Assembly: GCF_000758665.1 (NCBI RefSeq)
Contig: NZ_CP009285.1
Coordinates: 7,626,001 to 7,690,000 of the forward strand
Direction: 5' to 3'
Origin: Paenibacillus borealis
GTDB lineage: Bacteria; Bacillota; Bacilli; Paenibacillales; Paenibacillaceae
DNA: 64,000 nt
Under the pieces are notes generated by a model. It had not been told where the DNA came from. It saw only the letters and a program-made list of their open reading frames with translations, and searched no databases. The translations under genes and the position numbers were made by a program. Numbering within the stretch: the first letter of the stretch is position 1; each line of letters starts with the position of its first letter. Of the stretch, positions 38,762-47,724 are shown in pieces.

Positions 38762-41700
38762 ATGAAAAGCTTAATTAATTTCTCGCTCCGCAATAAGTTC
38801 GCCATATGGCTGCTGACGATTATTATCGTCTTTGCCGGCCTGTACAGCGGGATGACGATGAAACAGGAAACATTGCCGAATATTAGTATCCCTTATCTCA
38901 GCATTACTACTATTTATCCCGGAGCAGCACCTGAGGGCGTCGTGAATGATGTCAGCAAACCACTCGAACAGAAATTACGCAACGTGGATGGTGTGAAGAT
39001 GCTTACCTCCACCTCACTGGAGAATGCCTCCAGTGTCACCATTGAATTCGAATACGGCACGAATCTGGACAATGCCACAGCTGCGGTGCGTGAAGCATTG
39101 AACGAGGTTGCTCTGCCGGATGATGTGCAGAAGCCGCAAATCTCCCGCTTCAGCCTCAGCTCACTGCCGGTCATCTCGCTCAGTATTTCTGATGAGAGCT
39201 CAGCCGATCTGGAAGAGCTGACCCGTATCGCCGAGAATGATATCCGCCCGGCGCTCGAAGATGTAGAAGGCGTAGCCTCCGTGCAGATTGCGGGCCAATA
39301 CGTCAAAGAAGTCTCCCTGAAGTTCAATCAGGATAAGCTGAAGCAATACGGCCTGACGGAAGATACGATCAAAGGCATTATTCAAGCCTCCTCTCTGCGG
39401 GTTCCGCTCGGCTTGTTCGAAATGGACAAATCGCAGAAGGCTGTTGTGGTCGACGGTAATATTACTACGGTGGAAGATCTGCAGAATGTCAGCATTCCGC
39501 TAATTCCTTCCGCGTCTGCTGCAGGTGCTGCGGGAGCGGCTAACGCAGGGGGCACGGCTCCTGGCGCTGCTACTGGTACTGGCACTGCGGGTGACGCTGG
39601 AGCTGCGGCTGGCGCAGCTGCCATGACCGGGCTGCCGACAGTGAAGCTGAGTGAACTGGCCACCATTGAGGTGGTCGGCAAATCCGAGTCGATCTCACGG
39701 ACCAACGGCAAGGAATCGATCGGGATTCAGATTGTGAAGGCCAACGATGCCAATACCGTTGATGTTGTTAACGGCGTCAAGGACAAAACAGAAGAATTGA
39801 AGAATCAGTACAAATCCATGGACCTGACCGTGCTGCTCGACCAGGGCAAGCCGATTGAGGATTCCGTGAACACGATGCTGTCCAAGGCCGCGTTCGGTGC
39901 CCTGTTCGCCGTGCTCATCATCCTGCTGTTCCTGCGGAATATCCGCTCGACCATTATTTCCATTATCTCGATCCCGCTGTCGCTGCTTATTGCTGTACTC
40001 TGCCTGCGGCAAATGGATATTACACTGAATATGATGACACTCGGCGCAATGACCGTCGCTATCGGGCGGGTAGTCGATGACTCCATTGTCGTTATCGAGA
40101 ACATCTTCCGGCGGCTTACACTGTCCGGCGAGAAGCTGCGCGGCAGAGAGCTGATCAGCGCGGCTACCCGTGAAATGTTCGTGCCGATCATGTCATCAAC
40201 GATTGTTACAATTGCCGTGTTCCTGCCGCTCGCTTTCGTCAGCGGTATGGTCGGTGAACTATTCCTGCCGTTTGCCTTAACCATGGTATTCGCGCTGCTT
40301 GCTTCACTGGTTGTGGCGATTACCCTGGTGCCAGCACTGGCACATACCCTGTTCCGTAACGGACTGAAGAAAAGCAAGGGCAGCCACGACAAACCTGGGG
40401 CAATGGCTGCCGGTTATGTCAGAATTCTTAATTGGTGCCTCTCGCATAAACTGATTACCTTCGGCATTGCCGTGCCTCTGCTGGCAGGCAGCCTGTTCCT
40501 GATCAAGCCGATCGGCGTCAGCTTCCTGCCTTCCCAGGAGGAGAAGAATGTCACGCTTACCTTCTCCCCCAAAGCCGGCCAGACGCTGGAGGATGTGAAG
40601 GAGCAAGGACTCAAAGCCGAGAAATTCATTCTGGCACAGGAGCACTTGGATAAAATGCAATACTCCATCGGCGGCAGCAGCCCGTTCGGGCTCAGCTCCG
40701 GGAATTCCGGCCTGTTCTATGTCACTTATGACAGCGATACGCCTGATTTCGATACCGTCAAAGAGGATTTAATTGCTGGCTTAACCAAAGAGGTACCGGA
40801 TGGCGTGTGGGGCGATCTGTCCGGCATGACGGGCGGCGGCCTTGGCGGCAGTACGCTGACCGTAAATATCTACGGGGACAGTCTGGAGCAGCTTAAACCG
40901 GTAGCCGATGAGATTGCCGGGATCGTCCAGGCAGATACCGCTAACTTCAAGGACGGCGAGACCAGCCTCTCCGAATCCTATGATCAATATACGATCGTAG
41001 CAGACCAGGCCAAGCTGAGTTCACTGGGCCTTACAGCCGGACAGATTGCCATGAAGCTTAGCCCTGCCGGAACGCGGCCTGTACTGACAGAGGTCGAACT
41101 GGATGGCAAGAATTATAATGTCTACATTGAGACTGACAAAGATTCCTATAGCAGTATTGAAGAAATGCAGGCCGCTACACTTACTTCACCGCTGGGCATT
41201 ACCGTACCGATCGGAGAAGTTGCCCGTATTGAGCAAGGCAATTCGCCGGACTCCATTACCCGCGAGGACGGCAAAATGAAAGTCGATGTGACGGCTGAGA
41301 TCATCTCCAGCGACATCAACAGCGCTTCAAATGCGGTGCAGGACAAAATCGACGCCCTGGACCTCCCGGATGGCGTAACCATCACCTTCGGCGGAGTCAC
41401 CGAGCAGATTAATGAAACGTTCGGCCAGCTTGGCATTGCCATGCTTGCGGCAATTGCCATTGTATACTTCGTGCTGGTGGTTACTTTTGGCGGCGGTCTG
41501 GCACCGTTTGCGATCCTGTTCTCCCTGCCGTTCACTGTGATCGGCGCTCTCGTCGCTCTGCTCCTGGCAGGCGAGACCTTGAATGTATCGGCACTGATGG
41601 GTGCACTGATGCTGATCGGTATCGTTGTCACCAATGCGATCGTGCTGATCGACCGGGTGATTCACAAGGAAAAAGAGGGTATGCCTACCCGTCAGGCATT

Positions 41701-41932
41701 GCTTGAGGCCGGAGCTACCCGTCTTCGTCCGATTCTGATGACCGCGCTGGCTACCATTGGCGCTCTGCTGCCGCTGGTTACAGGACTTGAGAACAGCGCC
41801 GGGATCATCTCCAAGGGACTTGGCGTAACGGTTATCGGCGGCCTCGTCAGCTCTACACTCTTGACCCTGGTTGTTGTGCCCGTAGTCTATGAGTTCCTGA
41901 TGAGATTCCGCAGTAAGAAGGTATATGAATAA
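38762..41932 (+). CDS. RND-family efflux transporter (AcrB/SwrC-like)
   Basis: 1056-residue resistance-nodulation-division permease: two repeats, each with one helix, a large extracytoplasmic loop and five or six further helices. Motifs: NKFAIWLLTIIIVFAGLYSG at the start, PNISIPYLSITTIYPGAAPE, GRVVDDSIVVIENIFRR (proton-relay Asp pair in TM4), and the C-terminal TNAIVLIDRVIHKEKEG. It resembles B. subtilis SwrC (surfactin self-resistance). An Ala/Gly/Thr-rich insert of about 40 residues lies near residues 248-290. No membrane-fusion protein gene is nearby, as usual in Firmicutes. Confidence 0.93.
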   Translation: MKSLINFSLRNKFAIWLLTIIIVFAGLYSGMTMKQETLPNISIPYLSITTIYPGAAPEGVVNDVSKPLEQKLRNVDGVKMLTSTSLENASSVTIEFEYGTNLDNATAAVREALNEVALPDDVQKPQISRFSLSSLPVISLSISDESSADLEELTRIAENDIRPALEDVEGVASVQIAGQYVKEVSLKFNQDKLKQYGLTEDTIKGIIQASSLRVPLGLFEMDKSQKAVVVDGNITTVEDLQNVSIPLIPSASAAGAAGAANAGGTAPGAATGTGTAGDAGAAAGAAAMTGLPTVKLSELATIEVVGKSESISRTNGKESIGIQIVKANDANTVDVVNGVKDKTEELKNQYKSMDLTVLLDQGKPIEDSVNTMLSKAAFGALFAVLIILLFLRNIRSTIISIISIPLSLLIAVLCLRQMDITLNMMTLGAMTVAIGRVVDDSIVVIENIFRRLTLSGEKLRGRELISAATREMFVPIMSSTIVTIAVFLPLAFVSGMVGELFLPFALTMVFALLASLVVAITLVPALAHTLFRNGLKKSKGSHDKPGAMAAGYVRILNWCLSHKLITFGIAVPLLAGSLFLIKPIGVSFLPSQEEKNVTLTFSPKAGQTLEDVKEQGLKAEKFILAQEHLDKMQYSIGGSSPFGLSSGNSGLFYVTYDSDTPDFDTVKEDLIAGLTKEVPDGVWGDLSGMTGGGLGGSTLTVNIYGDSLEQLKPVADEIAGIVQADTANFKDGETSLSESYDQYTIVADQAKLSSLGLTAGQIAMKLSPAGTRPVLTEVELDGKNYNVYIETDKDSYSSIEEMQAATLTSPLGITVPIGEVARIEQGNSPDSITREDGKMKVDVTAEIISSDINSASNAVQDKIDALDLPDGVTITFGGVTEQINETFGQLGIAMLAAIAIVYFVLVVTFGGGLAPFAILFSLPFTVIGALVALLLAGETLNVSALMGALMLIGIVVTNAIVLIDRVIHKEKEGMPTRQALLEAGATRLRPILMTALATIGALLPLVTGLENSAGIISKGLGVTVIGGLVSSTLLTLVVVPVVYEFLMRFRSKKVYE

Positions 41933-42002
41933 TAGCTGAACTTCAGTTTCAGTTATATAATCTGAACGTATGATAATATCGTAAAGCTTAGGTGTCACTA
42001 CG

Positions 42003-42133
42003 GTGAATATTTGGACTTCCGGCCGCTGTTGTCTCCAGATTTCTTGATTTATACCGCTTTCGCGGTTGAAATCCAGAGACAAAGGCGGACGCTACCGCTC
42101 CTACAGTTCCAAAATCCCCCTTCGATCCTTCAC
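42003..42133. repeat. Structured interspersed repeat candidate after the RND gene
   Basis: In the 342-nt gap 41933-42274. A stem of 13/15 pairs, TTGTCTCCAGATTTC (42029-42043) with GAAATCCAGAGACAA (42068-42082), encloses a perfect ACCGC-tttc-GCGGT hairpin; GTGAA and TTCAC bound the element. No T-run follows, so it is not a normal terminator. I believe similar blocks recur in Paenibacillus genomes, but only one copy is seen here. Confidence 0.45.
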
Positions 42134-42201
42134 GCTTTTTGTATTTTCATTTGTTCAAGTCATATAAAATGAAAGCTTAAGTTCAAGAGCCGCGAGCAGA
42201 A

Positions 42202-42236
42202 AAAAGGCACCCTTCCGTTGATGGAAGGGTGCCTTT
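42202..42236 (-). terminator. Terminator of the TorD-like gene
   Basis: AAAAGGCACCCTTCC / GGAAGGGTGCCTTTT, a 15-bp perfect stem with T-run on the minus strand; may also serve transcripts from the plus strand. Confidence 0.9.
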
Positions 42237-42274
42237 TGTGTTGATGCTGTAATATATAGTGCTACATGCTCTTA

Positions 42275-42970
42275 TTACGCCATTGCCGCCGCGCTGCTCT
42301 CCAGCGAGGCCTTCCAGGCACGCAGCATATGCAGATCCTGCGGCAGGAATTCCTCCAGCATATGGCTGAGTCCAAGATAGAGCGGGCTGTCGGTTGCAGC
42401 ATTCAGCCGTTCACAGAACTGCGGGGTCCATTTCAGCAGATGCTCTTCGAGGAAGTTCTCCTGGATCTCCAGAAGCTCCATTGCACTGCGGATGGAGAAG
42501 CTGTTGTACAGCATCCGTTCATGCAGGACTGCCATGAATTCCAGTTCTATAGCGATATGGTCATCAGCTTCACCGCTGCACTTCTTGAACACAATTCCTG
42601 CCGCAGCATACACATCAGAGATCACGTTACAGAACTCTTCCTCACGGCCTAACTGTGCTGCTTCCCGGGCCACAAAGGTGCTGGCTGCACGCTCGTTCAT
42701 CAGCCGTTTATATTCGAGCTTCTCTTTCTCGCAGATGGCCGGAAGCATCGCAGGCTCCTGGCTGCACAGATAACGTTTCAGTTCGCGTCCGCCTTCGGTC
42801 ATCTCCGCCGCGACGCTCATCTCGCGGTTACGGCTCCACTGGGCGACCAGTGAGAGCGATGGTTTTCTTCCGTAGAAATCAACCAGAAGCTGATATATTA
42901 ATCCCCGACTCTCCAGCCAGCGGCTACAAACCTCCGGCACGACAAGTGATGGAACTGTAGGTATAGTCAT
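42275..42970 (-). CDS. TorD/DmsD-family molecular chaperone
   Basis: 231-residue all-helical protein. The region ELEFMAVLHERML and the later ENFLEEHLLKWTPQFCERL match the TorD/NarJ family signature (E-F-x-L-x-x-E and F-x-x-x-H-L-x-x-W-x-P). Such chaperones assist folding and cofactor loading of molybdenum enzymes. GGGAGG precedes the ATG. moaA lies divergently upstream, which fits a molybdenum-cofactor role, but no molybdoenzyme is encoded in the window, so the client is unknown. Confidence 0.78.
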   Translation of the reverse strand: MTIPTVPSLVVPEVCSRWLESRGLIYQLLVDFYGRKPSLSLVAQWSRNREMSVAAEMTEGGRELKRYLCSQEPAMLPAICEKEKLEYKRLMNERAASTFVAREAAQLGREEEFCNVISDVYAAAGIVFKKCSGEADDHIAIELEFMAVLHERMLYNSFSIRSAMELLEIQENFLEEHLLKWTPQFCERLNAATDSPLYLGLSHMLEEFLPQDLHMLRAWKASLESSAAAMA

Positions 42971-43353
42971 TTTGCAAATCCTCCCTATTGGTTTGCCGGA
43001 CGCCGGGGCATCCTGAAGGCTGCCGCCTAATCATTCCGGTATCATAGCTGTGTTCTTCGCAAAAGTGAAAGGTTATAAAGTTTGAATCTTCCGCACCTAA
43101 ATTATATCGAAATTGTTAAGCGCTTTCGGTGAGCATTCTATGACCATTCCCTGAAATTGTCGTACTTTTGTCAAAATTAGGCTGCGCCTTTCATCATCTG
43201 TCACATATTATTTAGGTTGTCCGTTTATTGTGCCGGATACATTCCCTCCTCTTCATAATTGCTGGTGGGGTCAGCTGAAGCCCTGAACATTGACGCAGAG
43301 GAATGAAATCTTTAAAATTTAAAATAAAACGCAACAGGTGAAGGAGTAGTGCC
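42971..43353. other. 383-nt divergent control region between torD-like gene and moaA
   Basis: No gene. It holds an AAGCGCTT palindrome at 43118-43125 inside TTAAGCGCTTTCGG (cre-like core). No clear Moco riboswitch helix set, and no good Fnr box, were found. The moaA ribosome-binding site AAGGAG is just before 43354. Confidence 0.45.
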
Positions 43354-44355
43354 ATGGAGCCGCTGACCGATCCTTTTGGACGGATACATGATTACATCCG
43401 CATTTCGGTTACAGACCGCTGCAACCTGCGCTGTATTTATTGTATGCCTGCGGAAGGAATGCAATTCCAGCCGCAGGACGAGATTATGAATTATGAGGAA
43501 ATTACCGCTGTAGTGGAAGCACTTGCGCCGCTGGGTCTGCGGAAGGTCCGGCTGACCGGCGGTGAACCGCTGGTCCGTAAGGATCTGGAGAAGCTGGTAT
43601 CCATGATCTCCGCTATACCCGGTATTGAAGATATATCGTTGACTACGAATGGTCTGATGCTTCCGGCCAAAGCCGCTGCCCTGAAGCAGGCAGGCTTGTC
43701 ACGGGTGAACATCAGCCTGGACTCCCTGCGCCAGGACCGGTTCTCCATGATCACCCGCGGCGGCGATGTCGCCAAAGTGCTGAAGGGGATTGAAGCCGCC
43801 GAAGCGGCCGGCCTGTCACCGATCAAGCTGAATGTTGTGCTGATGAAGGGCATTAACGATGATGAGATCAAGGACTTTATCGCCCTGACGCTGAACAGCC
43901 CGCTGAATGTACGTTTCATTGAATATATGCCGATCGGCAGCGCAAGCGATGCCTGGCGGCAGACCTATCTCCCGCTCGAAACGGTAGTGGAAGCCTGCAA
44001 TGAAGCAGGCTGGACTACCGAAGAAGCCGATATGCCTTCCGGGAATGGACCCTCACAGAACCGGCGTGTTACCGGAGCGAAAGGAACCTTCGGACTGATC
44101 CATCCGGTGAGCGAGCATTTCTGCGATAACTGCAACCGGCTGCGCCTCACCGCCGACGGCAATATCAAAGCCTGCCTTTACTGGGAGGATGAATACAATG
44201 TGCGTCCACTGATAAGTGATCCTGCTGCGGTGCAGGCTCTTTTCCGCCAAGCGCTCGGCAACAAGCCGCATAATCATGAAATGGCGCTCGCCCTGGAGCG
44301 TAAAGCGCAGAGCCATACGCCTACCGCCCGCCGCATGTCACAGATCGGCGGCTAA
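43354..44355 (+). CDS. moaA: GTP 3',8-cyclase (molybdenum cofactor synthesis)
   Basis: Radical-SAM enzyme for the first step of Moco synthesis. N-terminal cluster motif [10 protein letters not shown] (CX3CX2C, about residue 24), [17 protein letters not shown], and a second C-terminal cluster motif [14 protein letters not shown]...C (about residue 253). The protein ends in GG, the double glycine needed for catalysis. 333 aa is standard. AAGGAG precedes the ATG. No other moa/moe gene is in the window. Confidence 0.97.
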   Translation: MEPLTDPFGRIHDYIRISVTDRCNLRCIYCMPAEGMQFQPQDEIMNYEEITAVVEALAPLGLRKVRLTGGEPLVRKDLEKLVSMISAIPGIEDISLTTNGLMLPAKAAALKQAGLSRVNISLDSLRQDRFSMITRGGDVAKVLKGIEAAEAAGLSPIKLNVVLMKGINDDEIKDFIALTLNSPLNVRFIEYMPIGSASDAWRQTYLPLETVVEACNEAGWTTEEADMPSGNGPSQNRRVTGAKGTFGLIHPVSEHFCDNCNRLRLTADGNIKACLYWEDEYNVRPLISDPAAVQALFRQALGNKPHNHEMALALERKAQSHTPTARRMSQIGG

Positions 44356-44384
44356 CCGCAGGCGGCATTACCGGTTGAACAAAT

Positions 44385-44422
44385 AAACGGCTGAGATTCC
44401 CCGGAGGGGTTCTCAGCCGTTT
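44385..44422. terminator. Bidirectional terminator between moaA and the HTH-TPR gene
   Basis: AAACGGCTGAGA and TCTCAGCCGTTT form a perfect 12-bp stem with a CCCC/GGGG inner pairing. Serves both convergent genes. On the minus strand it lies about 38 nt beyond the regulator stop, leaving no room for a downstream peptide gene. Confidence 0.9.
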
Positions 44423-44459
44423 TGCATGAATATACAAAGGGAATGCTTCTCCTAAATCC

Positions 44460-45782
44460 TCAGCCGAGTTTAGTGATATCCGAAATCGATATCTCAAAAT
44501 CCACGGATAATGTGCCCCGGATCACATTATGCTCATTATCTATTTTGGCGGACAGGTCCACGCCTTGCATGATTACATCATCGCCTTTATAACGTCTGCG
44601 GGCCAGATAATAGGTTGCCAGCTCGCGGCGAAACTGGGTATGACTGTCTTTCAGCATCAGTATATTGCGTTCACCAAAGACGCTGGAATATTTGCGGTAA
44701 GGGATATAATCGGCGAATCTCTGCAGAATATGATCCACATCCCACTTGTACCGGTTGGCCGATTCAATAATTTTGAATAGTGCTGTAAAGATCTCATTTT
44801 CCCGGGTGGAAATGTATTCCACGTACTCGTCCAGTACTTCGATCTGTCCGTCCAACAAGCGATAGAGATAAGTATTGGCCGTTCCCCATTCCTGATATTG
44901 GGCGATAATTCGCTTTGCTTCCTCAGTGTCTTCCCGTATCCAGCTTCCATCCATGTATAAGGGTATAATCTCCAGTGCAGACTTATAAGCCCCGCACTGC
45001 TCTAATACATAGGCACGAAGTAGCTGGGCGTATAAAATATATGCATATAATGGTCTTTTGTGTACCTGTCCATTATTTGTCATACGGCCTGACTCTCTAT
45101 GCAGCTCATACAGATGAGAAGCAATGCTGAGCATTTCCTCGGCAAGCTCGCCCACCTTCTGCCACTTATGAAGTGAAGCATACGTATCAGCCAGCTGCTT
45201 CAACGCATCCAGTTGATTGACCTCGTCCAGCCTGCCCACATAACCTTCACATAAAGTAGCTGCAATTAAATTTTTGTGTTGATCATCGCTGAGACCAATT
45301 AAGAACAAACGATATTGACAGAGCGCCAGACGCTCGGAATGCTGGTATTTCTCGCTGGCTCCCACATTTTCATAGATTAATGCTGCCGCCTGCCAGCTCT
45401 TTTGCTCAAATAATTCCTCGGCGACCTCAAACAGCAGCGGCACATAGAGAAGATTATCCAGCAAATTCTGTACAATCCGCTCAATACAGTCCAGACGTGA
45501 CAGCGCCGCACATTGCAGCAAGAACGGCCTCAGCCGCCGCCAGGTTGGTGCCGAATCATACAGACATTCATCCACATACTTACTGTAAAAGTAGTCCTCA
45601 GGAAGTCCCATTCCGTGCGTTACACGAATCAGATGATTCATCGCCAAGGCCTGCTGACCCTTCATCACCCGGCTGAGTGTACCGGAATGTATCCCGCTGA
45701 TTACAGCGAACTGATTAATGGACATATGATGCTCCGAGAGATAGGCGGCTATTTCATCCCGGATTTTGACTGTATGTTCCAC
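44460..45782 (-). CDS. HTH-TPR regulator of the RRNPP/AloR type, second copy (orphan)
   Basis: 440 residues. An N-terminal XRE-type HTH (SINQFAVISGIHSGTLSRVMKG) is followed by about 370 residues of paired helices resembling TPRs. It is collinear with the gene at 46333-47724 (shared WRRLRPF, CIE..VQNLLDNL.YVP.LFEVAE, ASEKYQ.SERLA.CQYRLF). An ATG at 45815 has no ribosome-binding site, whereas GTG at 45782 lies 8 nt after AAAAGGGTGG and aligns with the paralog's start. No peptide gene follows it: a terminator begins at once. Likely an orphan receptor or one listening to the neighbour's peptide. Confidence 0.82.
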   Translation of the reverse strand: MEHTVKIRDEIAAYLSEHHMSINQFAVISGIHSGTLSRVMKGQQALAMNHLIRVTHGMGLPEDYFYSKYVDECLYDSAPTWRRLRPFLLQCAALSRLDCIERIVQNLLDNLLYVPLLFEVAEELFEQKSWQAAALIYENVGASEKYQHSERLALCQYRLFLIGLSDDQHKNLIAATLCEGYVGRLDEVNQLDALKQLADTYASLHKWQKVGELAEEMLSIASHLYELHRESGRMTNNGQVHKRPLYAYILYAQLLRAYVLEQCGAYKSALEIIPLYMDGSWIREDTEEAKRIIAQYQEWGTANTYLYRLLDGQIEVLDEYVEYISTRENEIFTALFKIIESANRYKWDVDHILQRFADYIPYRKYSSVFGERNILMLKDSHTQFRRELATYYLARRRYKGDDVIMQGVDLSAKIDNEHNVIRGTLSVDFEISISDITKLG

Positions 45783-45868
45783 AGTATTAACCACCCTTTT
45801 CACACGCTTATCCATAGAATATTAGATCTAACTTCGCTGTTGTTTCACTTCATCTCGTCAGATACTGC

Positions 45869-46048
45869 TTAAGCAGGCGGCCTTTTCTTCATCCGGTAGG
45901 TATTATCATAAGAATTAAGCAGTTCATCCAGCACTACGGATTGCCGTAGTACCTCAGGATGACATAAACCGCCATATTGGACTTGCAACTGATGAAGCTT
46001 GCTTCTGGCTCTCTCAATACGAATTCTGACACTTGCCGGACTATACAT
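45869..46048 (-). CDS. Spo0E-like aspartyl-phosphate phosphatase
   Basis: 59-residue helical-hairpin protein, too short for usual ORF cut-offs. It reads MYSPASVRIRIERARSKLHQ..., then a loop with GGLCHPEVLR and the signature SVVLDELLNSY, which matches the SxxLDxLI/LxxY motif of Spo0E-family phosphatases that dephosphorylate Spo0A~P. AGGAGG (46059-46064) is 10 nt from the ATG. It has its own promoter and lies between the two HTH-TPR genes, so it is a candidate output of the signalling system. Confidence 0.82.
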   Translation of the reverse strand: MYSPASVRIRIERARSKLHQLQVQYGGLCHPEVLRQSVVLDELLNSYDNTYRMKKRPPA

Positions 46049-46116
46049 AAGAATCCCGCCTCCTTATGCAATATTATAGATTTTTATGTAAAAATACAAA
46101 ATATTGGACTGATTGC

Positions 46117-46145
46117 ATTATCTGTTAAAGTGAATATATTGACAA
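46117..46145 (-). promoter_or_regulatory. Promoter of the Spo0E-like gene
   Basis: TTGTCA (46140-46145) and GATAAT (46117-46122) on the minus strand with a 17-nt spacer, about 60 nt before the start codon. The spacer and leader are very AT-rich. Confidence 0.65.
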
Positions 46146-46171
46146 GCTCTGGCGAGATAGGAGTTATACAT

Positions 46172-46204
46172 AAAAAAGACGTCCCTGCATTAGCAGAAGA
46201 CGCC
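46172..46204 (-). terminator. Terminator after the peptide gene
   Basis: Minus strand GGCGTC/GACGTC and CTGC/GCAG stems followed by six T residues. It ends the aloR-aloP transcript about 32 nt after the peptide stop. Confidence 0.82.
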
Positions 46205-46235
46205 GAAGATGTACTATATAACTACAGCTGCTCAT

Positions 46236-46376
46236 TCAGCCCCCTGGACCATGTCCCATTGTTTCAATCAATTGTTGTTGTATAGGTTTACCCACTATGT
46301 CTGATACAGGCAGAGTAATCAGTACAACAACACTACACGAGGCTAGCATTAATAGGAGTTTTCTTTTCATTTGCAT
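46236..46376 (-). CDS. Secreted signal-peptide precursor of the RRNPP system (AloP/Phr-like)
   Basis: A 46-codon frame overlapping the last 44 nt of the upstream regulator in another frame. It starts MQMKRK, has a hydrophobic core LLLMLASCSVVVLITL, then a polar tail ending ETMGHGPGG-stop. This is the build of Phr, NprX, PapR and AloP precursors: export signal plus C-terminal pentapeptide to heptapeptide. AGAGAGG is 6 nt from the first ATG (46376); a second ATG at 46370 would give 44 aa. A terminator follows. The mature peptide is inferred to be the C-terminus (HGPGG or GHGPGG). Confidence 0.85.
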   Translation of the reverse strand: MQMKRKLLLMLASCSVVVLITLPVSDIVGKPIQQQLIETMGHGPGG

Positions 46377-47724
46377 CCCGTACCTCTCTGATTAGGATTT
46401 TGTATTGCCTCTGCTCATCTTCTCCAGCAATATGCCTGTTCTGCTCGAATAGATCAACACATTTGAAGATGATGCTCTCGTTGTTAAGCTTAGATGATGA
46501 TTCCAAACCTTCCAAGATATATCCAATGCCTTCACTTCGCTTATTCCGCAGATAATAGACTCCCAGTTCAACAAGAAATCTGGCGTGTTGGTCAGCCTTA
46601 ATCTGCTGATTGTACACTCCGAGCTCAGTGAGATGTATCCTATAGGGCATGTAATCAGAGAAACGTTCTAAAATAGAATCTACATTCCAGTTATATAAGT
46701 TTGCAGATTTGACGATATAAAATAAAGCTGTGAAGATCTCCCCTTGTTGCGTTGAAATATAGTTAACATAATCAGCTAACACCTCTGACTGTCCATCCAG
46801 TAAGCGGTACAAATAAGTATTAGCCTTGCCCCATTCCTGGAATTGCGCTACAGTCCTCTTCACTTCCTCACTTTCTTCATGGATCCAATTTACGTCCGAA
46901 TATAAAGGTACAAGTTCAAGAGCCGCTTTGTAATCCCCACATTCATCGTATGCATTCGAACGCATTAGATGGGCATACAATATATAAAAACAAAAAGGTC
47001 TTTCTCCGCTCTTCACCATCTCTTTATGTTTCGAGCGACAATAAAGATCATATTGAATTGTAGCAAGCCGAAGTAATTCAAGAGCAAGCTCATTTACTTT
47101 ACTCCATAATTGCAGTGAGTAGTAGACATCCATCAAATGCTTCAAAGCATCCAGCTGATCTGCCTCATCCAAACGCGGGATGTAGCTCTCAAACAGAGTA
47201 GCTGCGCGCAGGTTCGTGCTCTGATCATCTCCAAGTGCAATCTGGAACAGGCGGTATTGGCACATAGCCAGCCGTTCGGAGTACTGGTATTTCTCGCTGG
47301 CGCTTACATTCTCGTAGAGCAGTGCTGCCCCCGGCCAATGCCCCTGCTGGAACAATCCTTCAGCTACTTCGAACAACATTGGAACATAGGTCAGATTATC
47401 CAGCAGATTATGTACCAGAAGCTCGATACAGTCCATGCGCCCAAGCTCTGCACACTTTACAATAAAAGGGCGAAGCCGCCGCCAAGTCGGTGCCGAACGA
47501 TAGAAACACTCGTCCACATACAAACTGTAAAAATAGTCCTCGCTCACCCCCATTCCTGCAGTAATTAACTCCAGATGGCTCATGGCAATCGGCTGATGAC
47601 CATTAATAATCCGGCTGAGTGTTCCGGAATTAATGCCGGATCTTATGGCAAACTGATTGATGGACAACTCATGCTCTGATAAATAGTCCAATAGCTGATC
47701 TCGAATCGTGGCTGCAGGCTCCAA
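46333..47724 (-). CDS. HTH-TPR quorum-sensing regulator of the RRNPP/AloR type
   Basis: 463 residues: XRE-type HTH near the N-terminus (SINQFAIRSGINSGTLSRIING) and a long array of helix pairs of TPR character for peptide binding. ATG at 47751 lacks a ribosome-binding site; TTG at 47724 sits 7 nt after AGGTGG and gives a product aligned with the paralog. The 3' end overlaps the small secreted-peptide frame, the standard receptor-peptide layout of RRNPP systems. Resembles the AloR (arbitrium-like) family described in Paenibacillus polymyxa. Target genes are inferred to include the adjacent spo0E-like gene. Confidence 0.85.
   Translation of the reverse strand: MEPAATIRDQLLDYLSEHELSINQFAIRSGINSGTLSRIINGHQPIAMSHLELITAGMGVSEDYFYSLYVDECFYRSAPTWRRLRPFIVKCAELGRMDCIELLVHNLLDNLTYVPMLFEVAEGLFQQGHWPGAALLYENVSASEKYQYSERLAMCQYRLFQIALGDDQSTNLRAATLFESYIPRLDEADQLDALKHLMDVYYSLQLWSKVNELALELLRLATIQYDLYCRSKHKEMVKSGERPFCFYILYAHLMRSNAYDECGDYKAALELVPLYSDVNWIHEESEEVKRTVAQFQEWGKANTYLYRLLDGQSEVLADYVNYISTQQGEIFTALFYIVKSANLYNWNVDSILERFSDYMPYRIHLTELGVYNQQIKADQHARFLVELGVYYLRNKRSEGIGYILEGLESSSKLNNESIIFKCVDLFEQNRHIAGEDEQRQYKILIREVRDANEKKTPINASLV

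Noticed and set aside
43070..43090. Near match of the carH leader sequence (TATAA.GTTTGAATCTTC) upstream of moaA
   Set aside because: It lacks the 11-bp TACA repeats and lies between unrelated genes; likely chance in AT-rich DNA.
43200..43353. Moco riboswitch before moaA
   Set aside because: No set of conserved hairpins could be traced by eye; only an ordinary leader with AAGGAG is seen.
44400..44459. A peptide gene downstream of the second HTH-TPR regulator
   Set aside because: Frames in this stretch lack a basic-hydrophobic start, and the terminator at 44385-44422 leaves too little room.
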